Source: Schumannella sp. 10F1B-5-1 (GTDB lineage Bacteria > Actinomycetota > Actinomycetes > Actinomycetales > Microbacteriaceae). From it: DNA of 64,000 nt. Both the position numbers and the translations under genes were made by a program. This document shows, in pieces, positions 21,564-28,269 of this stretch. Position 1 is the stretch's first letter, and each line of letters starts with the position of its first letter. The DNA lies in the NCBI RefSeq assembly GCF_006517535.1, contig NZ_VHQH01000039.1, forward strand, positions 62,001 to 126,000, in the 5' to 3' direction. Under the pieces are notes generated by a model. The model made no database searches. It had not been told where the DNA came from and was given only the letters and a program-made list of their open reading frames with translations.

Positions 21564-22147
21564 GCGGCGGTCTCGGCGGCGCCGTCGCGCTCGAGGCCGA
21601 GCGCCAGCTCGACGGCGGTCTCGACCTCGTGCGTGCTCGGCAGGCGGAAGGGGATGCCCTCGTGCTCGAGCAGCCAGGCCTTGGTGGCGACGCCCTCGCC
21701 GGCGCTGTAGCCGGTGATACGGCCGTCGCTCGCCAGCACGCGATGGCAGGGGACGAGGATCGGCACGGGGTTCGCGCCGACCGCGCCGCCGACGGCGCGA
21801 CCGGCCGTCGCGCGCCCGGTCGCGCGGCCCAGGTCGCCGTAGCTGACCACCTCGCCCCACTCCAGGTCGACGAGCTCCTCCCACACGGTGCGCTGGAACT
21901 CGGTGCCGACGAGCTTGACCGGCACATCGAAGTCGCGGCGCGCGCCGGCGAAGTACTCGCCGAGCTGTTCCGCCGCACGATCCAGCACCGCGTCGCTGGC
22001 CTCGGGTTCGGCGTCGTGCGGCAGGCGGCCGTTGCATTCGATGCTCAGCGCCACGACGGCCTCGCCGTCGCCGACCAGCTCGAGCCGCCCGAGCGGCGAG
22101 TCGACGCGGCGGAGGGTGTGGACGGGACGCGCATCGGGGGAGGTCAT
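21560..22147 (-). CDS. ogt: methylated-DNA-protein-cysteine methyltransferase
   Basis: Direct reversal of O6-alkylguanine by transfer to its own cysteine; a suicide enzyme. 195 residues. The active site is ILVPCHRVLASDGRITGYSAG, preceded by the helix-turn-helix region VVSYGDLGRATGRATAGRAVG. The ATG at 22147 is exactly six bases after TACCGT, suggesting a leaderless message. Forms a two-gene repair unit with tag. Confidence 0.94.
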   Translation of the reverse strand: MTSPDARPVHTLRRVDSPLGRLELVGDGEAVVALSIECNGRLPHDAEPEASDAVLDRAAEQLGEYFAGARRDFDVPVKLVGTEFQRTVWEELVDLEWGEVVSYGDLGRATGRATAGRAVGGAVGANPVPILVPCHRVLASDGRITGYSAGEGVATKAWLLEHEGIPFRLPSTHEVETAVELALGLERDGAAETAA

Positions 22148-22153
22148 GCGCTC

Positions 22154-22159
22154 ACGGTA
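22154..22159 (-). promoter_or_regulatory. -10 box for ogt-tag
   Basis: Minus-strand TACCGT followed by six bases and the ogt ATG, the leaderless arrangement seen repeatedly in this window. Confidence 0.45.
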
Positions 22160-22271
22160 GCGAGGGCCGCGGACATCGCGCCGGTGCCCGCGTCCGCTCG
22201 TGGAGAACAGGCGATGGTGGTGCGCTGGGGAGGAGAGCCGAGCCGTCGTGCGGGCGTCGTGCAGCCCGGCC

Positions 22272-22277
22272 TAGGGT
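22272..22277 (+). promoter_or_regulatory. -10 box for the aldo/keto reductase
   Basis: TAGGGT followed by six bases and the GTG at 22284. The message would be leaderless at this GTG, with ATG at 22290 as the alternative start. Confidence 0.5.
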
Positions 22278-22283
22278 GGTCGG

Positions 22284-23258
22284 GTGAGCATGGAGTATCG
22301 CACCCTCGGCCGTTCCGGCCTCCGCGTCTCGGCCGTCGGCCTCGGCTGCAACAACCTCGGGCGCACCGGCACCCTGACCTTCGAGCAGGAGGGCGCCGAC
22401 GCGGTCGTGAACGCGGCGATCGATGCGGGAGTGACCCTCTTCGACACGGCCGACATGTACGGCGCCGAGTTCGGGCTGAGCGAGCGCATCCTGGGCCGTG
22501 CCCTCGGCTCGCGTCGCGACGAGGTCGTCGTGGCCAGCAAGTTCGGACACCAGGGCTATGACGCCCCGATCAGCGGATGGGGCGCGAAGGCCTCGCGCCG
22601 CTACATCCGGCAGGCGGTCGAGGGCTCGCTGACGCGGCTCGGCACCGACCGCATCGATCTGTACCAGCTGCACACGCCTGACCCGATCACGCCGATCGAC
22701 GAGACGCTGAGCGCGCTCGACGAGCTCGTGCGCGAGGGCAAGGTGCTCTACATCGGCCACTCGAACTTCTCCGGCTGGCAGCTCGCCGAGGCCGAACTCA
22801 CCGCCGAGCTGATCGGCACCGGCCACTTCGTGTCGGCGCAGAACGAGTACAGCCTGCTGAAGCGCGAGGTGGAGCAGGAGCTGCTGCCCGCCGCCGAGCA
22901 CTTCGGGGTCGGGTTCCTGCCCTACTTCCCGCTCGCCAACGGACTGTTCACCGGCAAGTTCACCCGCAGCGAGCGCCCGGCCGACACGCGCATCTCGCGT
23001 CAGCGCCCGCACGTCGCCGACGAGGCGCCGTGGGATGCCATGGAGGCGCTTGCCGCGTTCGCGGCCGAGCGCGACATCACGATGCTGCAGGCGACGATGG
23101 GCTGGCTGCTCGCGCAGCCGGCGATGTCGAGCGTGATCGCCGGGGCGACGAAGCCCGAGCAGATCGAGCAGAACGCCGCCGCGGCGACCGCCTGGACGCC
23201 CGACGTCGAGGAGCTCAGCGCGATCTCGCGGCTGTTCCCGCCGGCCCTAGCCGCCTGA
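22284..23258 (+). CDS. aldo/keto reductase
   Basis: NADPH-dependent oxidoreductase of 324 residues with the beta/alpha-barrel signatures: GLGCNNLGRTG, the catalytic Asp/Tyr region FDTADMYGAEFGLSERILG, VASKFGH with the catalytic Lys, DLYQLHTPDP with the His, and GHSNFSGWQL. The C-terminal NADPH-binding VIAGATKPEQIEQNAAA is present. The substrate is unknown. It is not linked to the sugar genes that follow, since those read in the opposite direction. Confidence 0.9.
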   Translation: MSMEYRTLGRSGLRVSAVGLGCNNLGRTGTLTFEQEGADAVVNAAIDAGVTLFDTADMYGAEFGLSERILGRALGSRRDEVVVASKFGHQGYDAPISGWGAKASRRYIRQAVEGSLTRLGTDRIDLYQLHTPDPITPIDETLSALDELVREGKVLYIGHSNFSGWQLAEAELTAELIGTGHFVSAQNEYSLLKREVEQELLPAAEHFGVGFLPYFPLANGLFTGKFTRSERPADTRISRQRPHVADEAPWDAMEALAAFAAERDITMLQATMGWLLAQPAMSSVIAGATKPEQIEQNAAAATAWTPDVEELSAISRLFPPALAA

Positions 23259-23321
23259 CGCCGTGTTCGATTTGCACGAAACGATACACGGGGTCTGGGG
23301 CCATCGGATCGAGTACGGCGT

Positions 23322-24314
23322 TCAGCTCGGGGCGGACTCGCTCTCGTCTGCGGCGCTTTCGCGGCTGACCGCCAACGCGCGTTCGACGATCTCGTGTGCG
23401 GGAAGGATCGCGAGGCGCTCCGCGTCGACATCCGCTGTGCCATCGATCAATCCGAGGAAGCGCTTGAACTGTGCGGCGAGCGGCTCGTCGCCGCTGATCT
23501 CGGGAACTTCCATTTCCGTCGACTGACGGTAGCCAGCGCCCGCGTCGTCCGGATCCGTGATGTGCGTGTGACGGTACAAGGTGACGCCACGACGGAGCAG
23601 GTCGACTTCGATCATCGTGTCGAGACTCTGGACGACCATCGAGCGTACTTTCCGCTGCCCTATTCTGCTTGCGGACGCTGATGCGAGACCGCCCCTTCCG
23701 AAGCGGAGGGAGACGTCGATCACATCCTCGGCGCCGGGCAGAGACGACGGGTGGAACTGGCCGACCTCGACGTTCACGTTCGCCGGCGGCACGCTGCCGT
23801 ACATGTGGGAAATCAGATCGACGTCGTGAACCAGCAGGTCCCAGGCGACGCCGGTCTTGATCCGCGGTACGTACGGCGAGTGGCGTTCGGCTCGGATGTA
23901 CAGAGGCTCGCCCATCATGCGCCGTGCCTGGATGATCGCGGGGTTGTAGCGCTCCAAGAAGCCGCACATGATCGGCACCGACGACTTCTCGGCTAGAGCG
24001 ATCAGCTCCTTCGTCTGCTCCAGCGACGGGCAGACCGGCTTCTCGACCAGAATGGGAAGGCCTCGGCCGATGAGCTCCTTGACGATGTCGTAGTGGTACT
24101 CCGTCGAGGCGGCGACCACGACGCCGTCCACATCGCCGATGCCGTCGAGATCAGCCACCCAGCTGGTCTGGTGGAGGTCCGCCGTAGCGCGGCCGACCTC
24201 TTCGAAGGGGTCGACGATCACGGAGAAGTCCGAATCCGGGTTGGCTGAGATCACTCGAGCATGATTCCGGCCCATCGAGCCGGCGCCGACGAGAGCGATA
24301 CGCGGTGCGCTCAC
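23322..24314 (-). CDS. Gfo/Idh/MocA family sugar-nucleotide dehydrogenase (GnnA/WlbA-like)
   Basis: 330 residues. Rossmann motif ALVGAGSMGRNHARVI at the N-terminus, then ILVEKPVCPSLEQTKELI (Gfo family EKP motif), GFLERYNPAI, and LLVHDVDLISHMYG with the conserved His/Asp. The ERYNPA-type motif and the neighbouring DegT aminotransferase and LpxA-like gene suggest 3-dehydrogenation of a UDP-HexNAc, as done by GnnA. WlbA/WbpB-like action on a uronic acid is the main alternative. Its start overlaps the aminotransferase stop by four bases, so it is translated second in the pair. Codon use is less GC-extreme than in the flanks. Confidence 0.85.
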   Translation of the reverse strand: MSAPRIALVGAGSMGRNHARVISANPDSDFSVIVDPFEEVGRATADLHQTSWVADLDGIGDVDGVVVAASTEYHYDIVKELIGRGLPILVEKPVCPSLEQTKELIALAEKSSVPIMCGFLERYNPAIIQARRMMGEPLYIRAERHSPYVPRIKTGVAWDLLVHDVDLISHMYGSVPPANVNVEVGQFHPSSLPGAEDVIDVSLRFGRGGLASASASRIGQRKVRSMVVQSLDTMIEVDLLRRGVTLYRHTHITDPDDAGAGYRQSTEMEVPEISGDEPLAAQFKRFLGLIDGTADVDAERLAILPAHEIVERALAVSRESAADESESAPS

Positions 24315-25405
24315 GCGGCGAGCACCTCCCGCATCGCCCTGGCGACGGCGTCGACGTCGTCATCGCTCAGATGCTGGTGCACCGGGAGCGACAGGCAGCG
24401 CCGCACGACGTCCTCCGCGACGGGAGTACTCGACGGGATCACGTCGGCACGAGACCGGTACGTGTCGTAGTCGTGTACGAGCTTCGGGTAGTAGATCCCG
24501 CTGCCGACGCCGCGCTCGGCGAGAGCGGCGACAACCTGATCACGATCGACGCCGACAGGCAGCAGAACCGTGTACTGGTGCCACACGTGCTCGCGACCTT
24601 CGAGCTGTCGTGGCAACTCCAGTCCTTCGATCCCCTCGAGCGAGGACGTCAGGCGTGCGGCGTGGGCGCGGCGGGTCGCGACAAGCTCATCGTACGTATC
24701 CAGCTGCGGCAGGACCACTGCCGCCTGAAGATCCGTGAGGCGGTAGTTGTGACCGGCGAGCACGTACTCATAGCGAGCGCGCATCCCCTGGTTCCGCAGG
24801 ATCCGCAGACGGTCCGCCAGATCGGCGTCGTCGGTCGTGATGATGCCGCCCTCACCGGTCGTGAGGTTCTTGGTGCCGTAGAACGAGAAGGTTCCGACGC
24901 CGAAGGACCCTACACCACGGCCCTCGTATCGAGCGCCGTGTGCTTGAGCCGAATCCTCGATGATCCTGAGGTCATGCTTCTCGGCCAGGGCGACGAGTGG
25001 AGTCATGTCGACGGACTGTCCGTAGAGATGCACCGGAAGCAGGAGCCGAGTCGCGTCGGTGATCTGAGCCTCGACGGACGAGGCATCGAGGCCAAAGTCC
25101 TCCGCTCGGATGTCCGCGAATCGGACGGTGGCGCCCGTCTCCAGAATCGCATTCAACGTGGCGATGAAGGTGAAGGGCGTCGTGATCACCTCGTCGCCCG
25201 GTCCGACCTCCAGCGCCTCGATCGCCGCGCTCAACGCCGTGGTGCCGTTGTTGACGGCAACGGCGTGGCGAACCCCCTGCAGACGGGCGAACCGGTGCTC
25301 CAGTTCGGCGACAAGTGGACCCTGCGCGATCATCCCGGACCGGAGCACTTCGAGGACCTTGTTCTCGACGTCCGGTCCGAGCTTGACGGAGGAAATGGGG
25401 ATCAC
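24311..25405 (-). CDS. DegT/DnrJ/EryC1/StrS sugar aminotransferase (GnnB/WbpE-like)
   Basis: 364-residue PLP enzyme that transfers an amino group to a keto-sugar nucleotide. Motifs: VNNGTTALSAAIEAL for PLP phosphate binding, IEDSAQAHGARYEGRGVGSF with the cofactor Asp, and SFYGTKNLTTGEGG with the Schiff-base Lys. With the following dehydrogenase it would convert a sugar nucleotide to its 3-amino form. GTG start; a TATGCT -10 box lies upstream. Divergent to the LpxA-like gene over a 99-base gap. Confidence 0.88.
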   Translation of the reverse strand: MIPISSVKLGPDVENKVLEVLRSGMIAQGPLVAELEHRFARLQGVRHAVAVNNGTTALSAAIEALEVGPGDEVITTPFTFIATLNAILETGATVRFADIRAEDFGLDASSVEAQITDATRLLLPVHLYGQSVDMTPLVALAEKHDLRIIEDSAQAHGARYEGRGVGSFGVGTFSFYGTKNLTTGEGGIITTDDADLADRLRILRNQGMRARYEYVLAGHNYRLTDLQAAVVLPQLDTYDELVATRRAHAARLTSSLEGIEGLELPRQLEGREHVWHQYTVLLPVGVDRDQVVAALAERGVGSGIYYPKLVHDYDTYRSRADVIPSSTPVAEDVVRRCLSLPVHQHLSDDDVDAVARAMREVLAA

Positions 25406-25444
25406 TGGCGACTACCTCAGTTCTGTGGGGGACCTCAATCCTCG

Positions 25445-25450
25445 AGCATA
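25445..25450 (-). promoter_or_regulatory. -10 box for the aminotransferase-dehydrogenase pair
   Basis: Minus-strand TATGCT about 40 bases before the GTG start at 25405. It lies in the divergent gap shared with the LpxA-like gene. Confidence 0.4.
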
Positions 25451-25492
25451 TCGCGCGGTCTCGTCGGTCAGTGAGCACGGCGAGCCTCCGGG

Positions 25493-25498
25493 TAGACT
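25493..25498 (+). promoter_or_regulatory. -10 box for the LpxA-like gene
   Basis: TAGACT followed by six bases and the GTG at 25505, a leaderless arrangement. Confidence 0.5.
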
Positions 25499-25504
25499 CT
25501 GCGG

Positions 25505-26218
25505 GTGCAGAACCGTCACAGCTCTTCAGCATGGATCGGCGACGGCGTCGAACTCGGGCGCGACGTCAGGATCGGCCCAGGAGCAGTCGTGATGGGACCC
25601 TGCGTGATCGGAGATTCCGTCTTCATCGGACCCGGCGCGTTGATCGGCGGTCCGCCCGAGATCAGCAGTCTGGAGCAGACTGCCGCATGGCACGGCGAAC
25701 TCGGCGGCGCCGGGATCGTGATCGGCGACGGCGCGGTGATCCGCGAGGGGGCCGTGATCACCCAGGGGAGCCACCGCACAACGACGGTGGGGCCCGGCGC
25801 CTGGCTGCTCAGCCGGTGCTACGTCGCTCACGATGTCGTGATCGGAGCTGGTGCGACGGTCTCCGCGGGAGTCAGCATCGGCGGACATGCCGAAATCGGC
25901 GCGGGTGCGAACCTCGGTATGAATGCGTCGGTTCACCAGCGACGCAGGGTCGGGCCCGGCGCGATGGTCGGGATGTGCACGCCGCTGAGTCGGGACGTCC
26001 CGCCGTTCGCAAAAGTCTTCGGCACGCCGCCGCGGCTGCACGCCGCGAATCGATTTGCGCTGGCGCGACTCGGCATCGATCCGGTCGTGATCGAGCGCGT
26101 CGAGACCGCGCTGCTGCACGGCGGCCATCCCTACGAAGGAATTCCTGAACTCGCTGAAGCGAATGCCTGGTGGAGCGCGGCCGAGTCGTCCTCCTGGGTT
26201 CGTCCCGCGGTCGGCTGA
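25505..26218 (+). CDS. LpxA-like hexapeptide-repeat acyltransferase
   Basis: 237 residues. About 180 residues of left-handed beta-helix hexapeptides (IGDGVELGRDVRIGPGAVV) are followed by a short helical C-terminus. It looks like UDP-GlcNAc acyltransferase LpxA rather than a plain acetyltransferase: YVAHDVVIG keeps the His equivalent to E. coli LpxA H125, SIGGHAEIG that of H144, and ASVHQRRRVG that of H160 (VHQ motif); PLSRDVPPFAKVFG matches the C-terminal DVPPY segment. The H122 equivalent appears to be Tyr. Gram-positive actinobacteria make no lipid A, so the acyl chain and acceptor are unknown. Divergent from the aminotransferase-dehydrogenase pair, which could provide its amino-sugar acceptor. 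Confidence 0.8.
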   Translation: MQNRHSSSAWIGDGVELGRDVRIGPGAVVMGPCVIGDSVFIGPGALIGGPPEISSLEQTAAWHGELGGAGIVIGDGAVIREGAVITQGSHRTTTVGPGAWLLSRCYVAHDVVIGAGATVSAGVSIGGHAEIGAGANLGMNASVHQRRRVGPGAMVGMCTPLSRDVPPFAKVFGTPPRLHAANRFALARLGIDPVVIERVETALLHGGHPYEGIPELAEANAWWSAAESSSWVRPAVG

Positions 26219-26258
26219 GTCGGGAAAAGTAAGGTGTTCCGTCCTCGGAGCATCTTCG

Positions 26259-26264
26259 TAAGAT
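26259..26264 (+). promoter_or_regulatory. possible -10 box for the DUF6541-like gene
   Basis: TAAGAT lies 15 bases before the GTG start at 26280, in an AT-rich gap of 61 bases after the LpxA-like gene. Confidence 0.35.
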
Positions 26265-26279
26265 GAAAGAGATGTAGTT

Positions 26280-28199
26280 GTGAACTCCTGGATGACGATC
26301 GTGGCGCCCGTGCTGGCGGCGTTGCTGGTGATCTTCCTTCCGGGAGCGCTGATCGGTGTCGCCGCCTGCATCCGCCCTGTCCACGTTCTCGGTCTCGCGC
26401 CCGTCCTGAGCGTGAGTGCCATCACTCTGGCCGCTCTCGCTGATCAGCTGGTGCCGCTTCCCTGGACGCCTGCGAATCCGCTGCTTGCGGCGATCGTGAT
26501 CGCCGCAGTGACCTGGACCGGTCGGCGAGTGTGGGAGCGGCGCTGGCCGCGGACGGCAGTCGCGTCCAGGTCGATCCGACTTCTGACCGCCGGCATCGTC
26601 GGGGCTGTCGTCGCCGGGGTCCTGATCGGCGGACGGCTCCTCGTCGCGTTCGGCGCTCCTGACAACATCTCCCAGACCTTCGACAACGTGTACCACCTGA
26701 ACGCCGTCGAGTGGATCCTGCAGACCGGAATAGCGTCCCCGTTCCAGCAGCTCATCCCGGGCTTCTACCCGGATGCATGGCATGCGTTGACGGCGACGGT
26801 CGCCTCGCTCAGTGGGTCTGACGTGCCGACCGCGGTGAATGCCGTTGCGTTGGTGATAGCGGCGATCGTCTGGCCCCTGTCGAACATGGTGCTGGTTCGC
26901 GCTCTGACCTCCTCGGTCTGGGGAGTGCTCTTCGCGGCGGTGGCGTCTGCCGGTCTCGCCGCGTTCCCTCTGGCGCTCCTCGACTTCGGCGTGCTCTACC
27001 CGAACGCCCTCTCCCTTTCCCTCGTGCCCGCGGTCTTCGCTCTCGCGATTCGCGCGGCAGGGTTGAGTCGAGACCAGTCGCTCGAGCGGGCGAGCGCCTG
27101 GTGGATCTTCCTGGTTGCGCTCCCCGGTCTCGCCCTTGCTCACCCCAGCGCGGTCATGGCGCTCATTGCTATGTCGACGGCGCCGGGGCTCACGTGGTTC
27201 GCTCGAGTCATCCGATCACAGCGCCGATCCGGGGTGTCTTCGTTCCGCCGCGTCGCGACCGTCATCGTCTGGGCAGGTGTGCTGGCGGGCGCCGCCGTGC
27301 TGCTTATCAAGGCCCGACCGACGTACGAGCAGGCGTTCTGGGGTCCGATCATGTCGGTGCCGCAGGCACTGTGGGAGGGTGTGACCAACTCGGCGATGAG
27401 CAAGCCCGTCCCGTTCGCCGTCACGATCGCGATGCTGCTGGGCGTCATGGCCGCCTTCGCCCTCCGGCGCGGCCGGTGGCTGGTGGTCTCGTGGGGTGTG
27501 ATGGTGACACTTTGGGTAGTCTGCGCCTCACTGCCCCGTGGTAGCCTGCGTTACTGGCTCACCGGCACCTGGTACAGCGACAACCAGCGTCTGGCGGCGC
27601 TTCTCCCACTGGTCGCGGTGCCTCTCGCCGCATGGGGCGCGTCGTGGCTGGTAGGCGTGGTCGCGACCCGAGTGCGGATGACGCATTCGATCAGGCGGCT
27701 GATTCCGGTCGCGGGACTGCTGATCCTCGTTGTGGCGAGTCAGGCCACCCCGCCGCTTCAGGTTGCAACCGCGTCGGCCCAATCCACGTATCGCCTCTCA
27801 TCGGCGTCGGTGCTGGTCTCGTCCGACGAGCGCGAGCTCCTCGAACGGCTCGACAAGACGGTGCCGAAGGGTGACGTGATCGTCGGGAGCCCCTGGACTG
27901 GTGCTGCTCTCTCGTTCGCAATCGGCGGCCGGTCAGCGTTGATTCCGCACATCTACTGGGGGTGGACGAAAGATGACGAGACCATCCTCCTGCGCCTCGA
28001 CGAGGCGGATACCGATCCATCGGTCTGTCGGGCTCTCAGCAGGACGAAGACCCGTTGGGTTCTCGACTTCGGCAAGAAAGAGGTCCACGGAGACCGGCAC
28101 GACTATCCCGGTCTCGATGATCTCTCACGATCGGATGTCGTGACGTTGGCCGATTCGGTCGGAGACGCGCGTCTCTATCGGATCACAGCCTGCAATTAA
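26280..28199 (+). CDS. large polytopic membrane protein, DUF6541-like (possible GT-C glycosyltransferase)
   Basis: 639 residues with about 12-13 hydrophobic segments and a C-terminal soluble domain of about 130 residues outside the membrane. The large extracellular loop between the first membrane segments carries FGAPDNISQTFDNVYHLNAVEWIL and PGFYPDAWHALTATVASL, acidic and aromatic residues of the kind seen in lipid-linked-sugar glycosyltransferases of the GT-C fold. Actinobacterial DUF6541 proteins have this size and layout and are linked to cell-wall polysaccharide genes. The function is inferred from topology and neighbours. GTG start. Confidence 0.7.
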   Translation: MNSWMTIVAPVLAALLVIFLPGALIGVAACIRPVHVLGLAPVLSVSAITLAALADQLVPLPWTPANPLLAAIVIAAVTWTGRRVWERRWPRTAVASRSIRLLTAGIVGAVVAGVLIGGRLLVAFGAPDNISQTFDNVYHLNAVEWILQTGIASPFQQLIPGFYPDAWHALTATVASLSGSDVPTAVNAVALVIAAIVWPLSNMVLVRALTSSVWGVLFAAVASAGLAAFPLALLDFGVLYPNALSLSLVPAVFALAIRAAGLSRDQSLERASAWWIFLVALPGLALAHPSAVMALIAMSTAPGLTWFARVIRSQRRSGVSSFRRVATVIVWAGVLAGAAVLLIKARPTYEQAFWGPIMSVPQALWEGVTNSAMSKPVPFAVTIAMLLGVMAAFALRRGRWLVVSWGVMVTLWVVCASLPRGSLRYWLTGTWYSDNQRLAALLPLVAVPLAAWGASWLVGVVATRVRMTHSIRRLIPVAGLLILVVASQATPPLQVATASAQSTYRLSSASVLVSSDERELLERLDKTVPKGDVIVGSPWTGAALSFAIGGRSALIPHIYWGWTKDDETILLRLDEADTDPSVCRALSRTKTRWVLDFGKKEVHGDRHDYPGLDDLSRSDVVTLADSVGDARLYRITACN

Positions 28200-28212
28200 G
28201 CGTGGTTGCGGC

Positions 28213-28241
28213 TTGCGCGACCTCGCGGCTGCGAATATTTT
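28213..28241 (+). promoter_or_regulatory. promoter for the FG-GAP protein gene
   Basis: TTGCGC at 28213-28218 and TATTTT at 28236-28241 are separated by 17 bases, an ideal sigma-70 spacing. This places the transcript start near 28248 and rules out the TTG at 28213 as the start codon. Confidence 0.5.
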
Positions 28242-28269
28242 CAAGTGTCTGAGCGACGGGGGATTCGCC

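Noticed and set aside
23261-23291. CCGTGT/ACACGG inverted repeat between the convergent aldo/keto reductase and dehydrogenase genes as a terminator
   Set aside because: Only six pairs with a 19-base loop; too weak to call.
28213-28269. TTG start at 28213 for the FG-GAP protein
   Set aside because: It coincides with a -35 box of a well-spaced promoter, and the ATG at 28270 yields a proper signal peptide.
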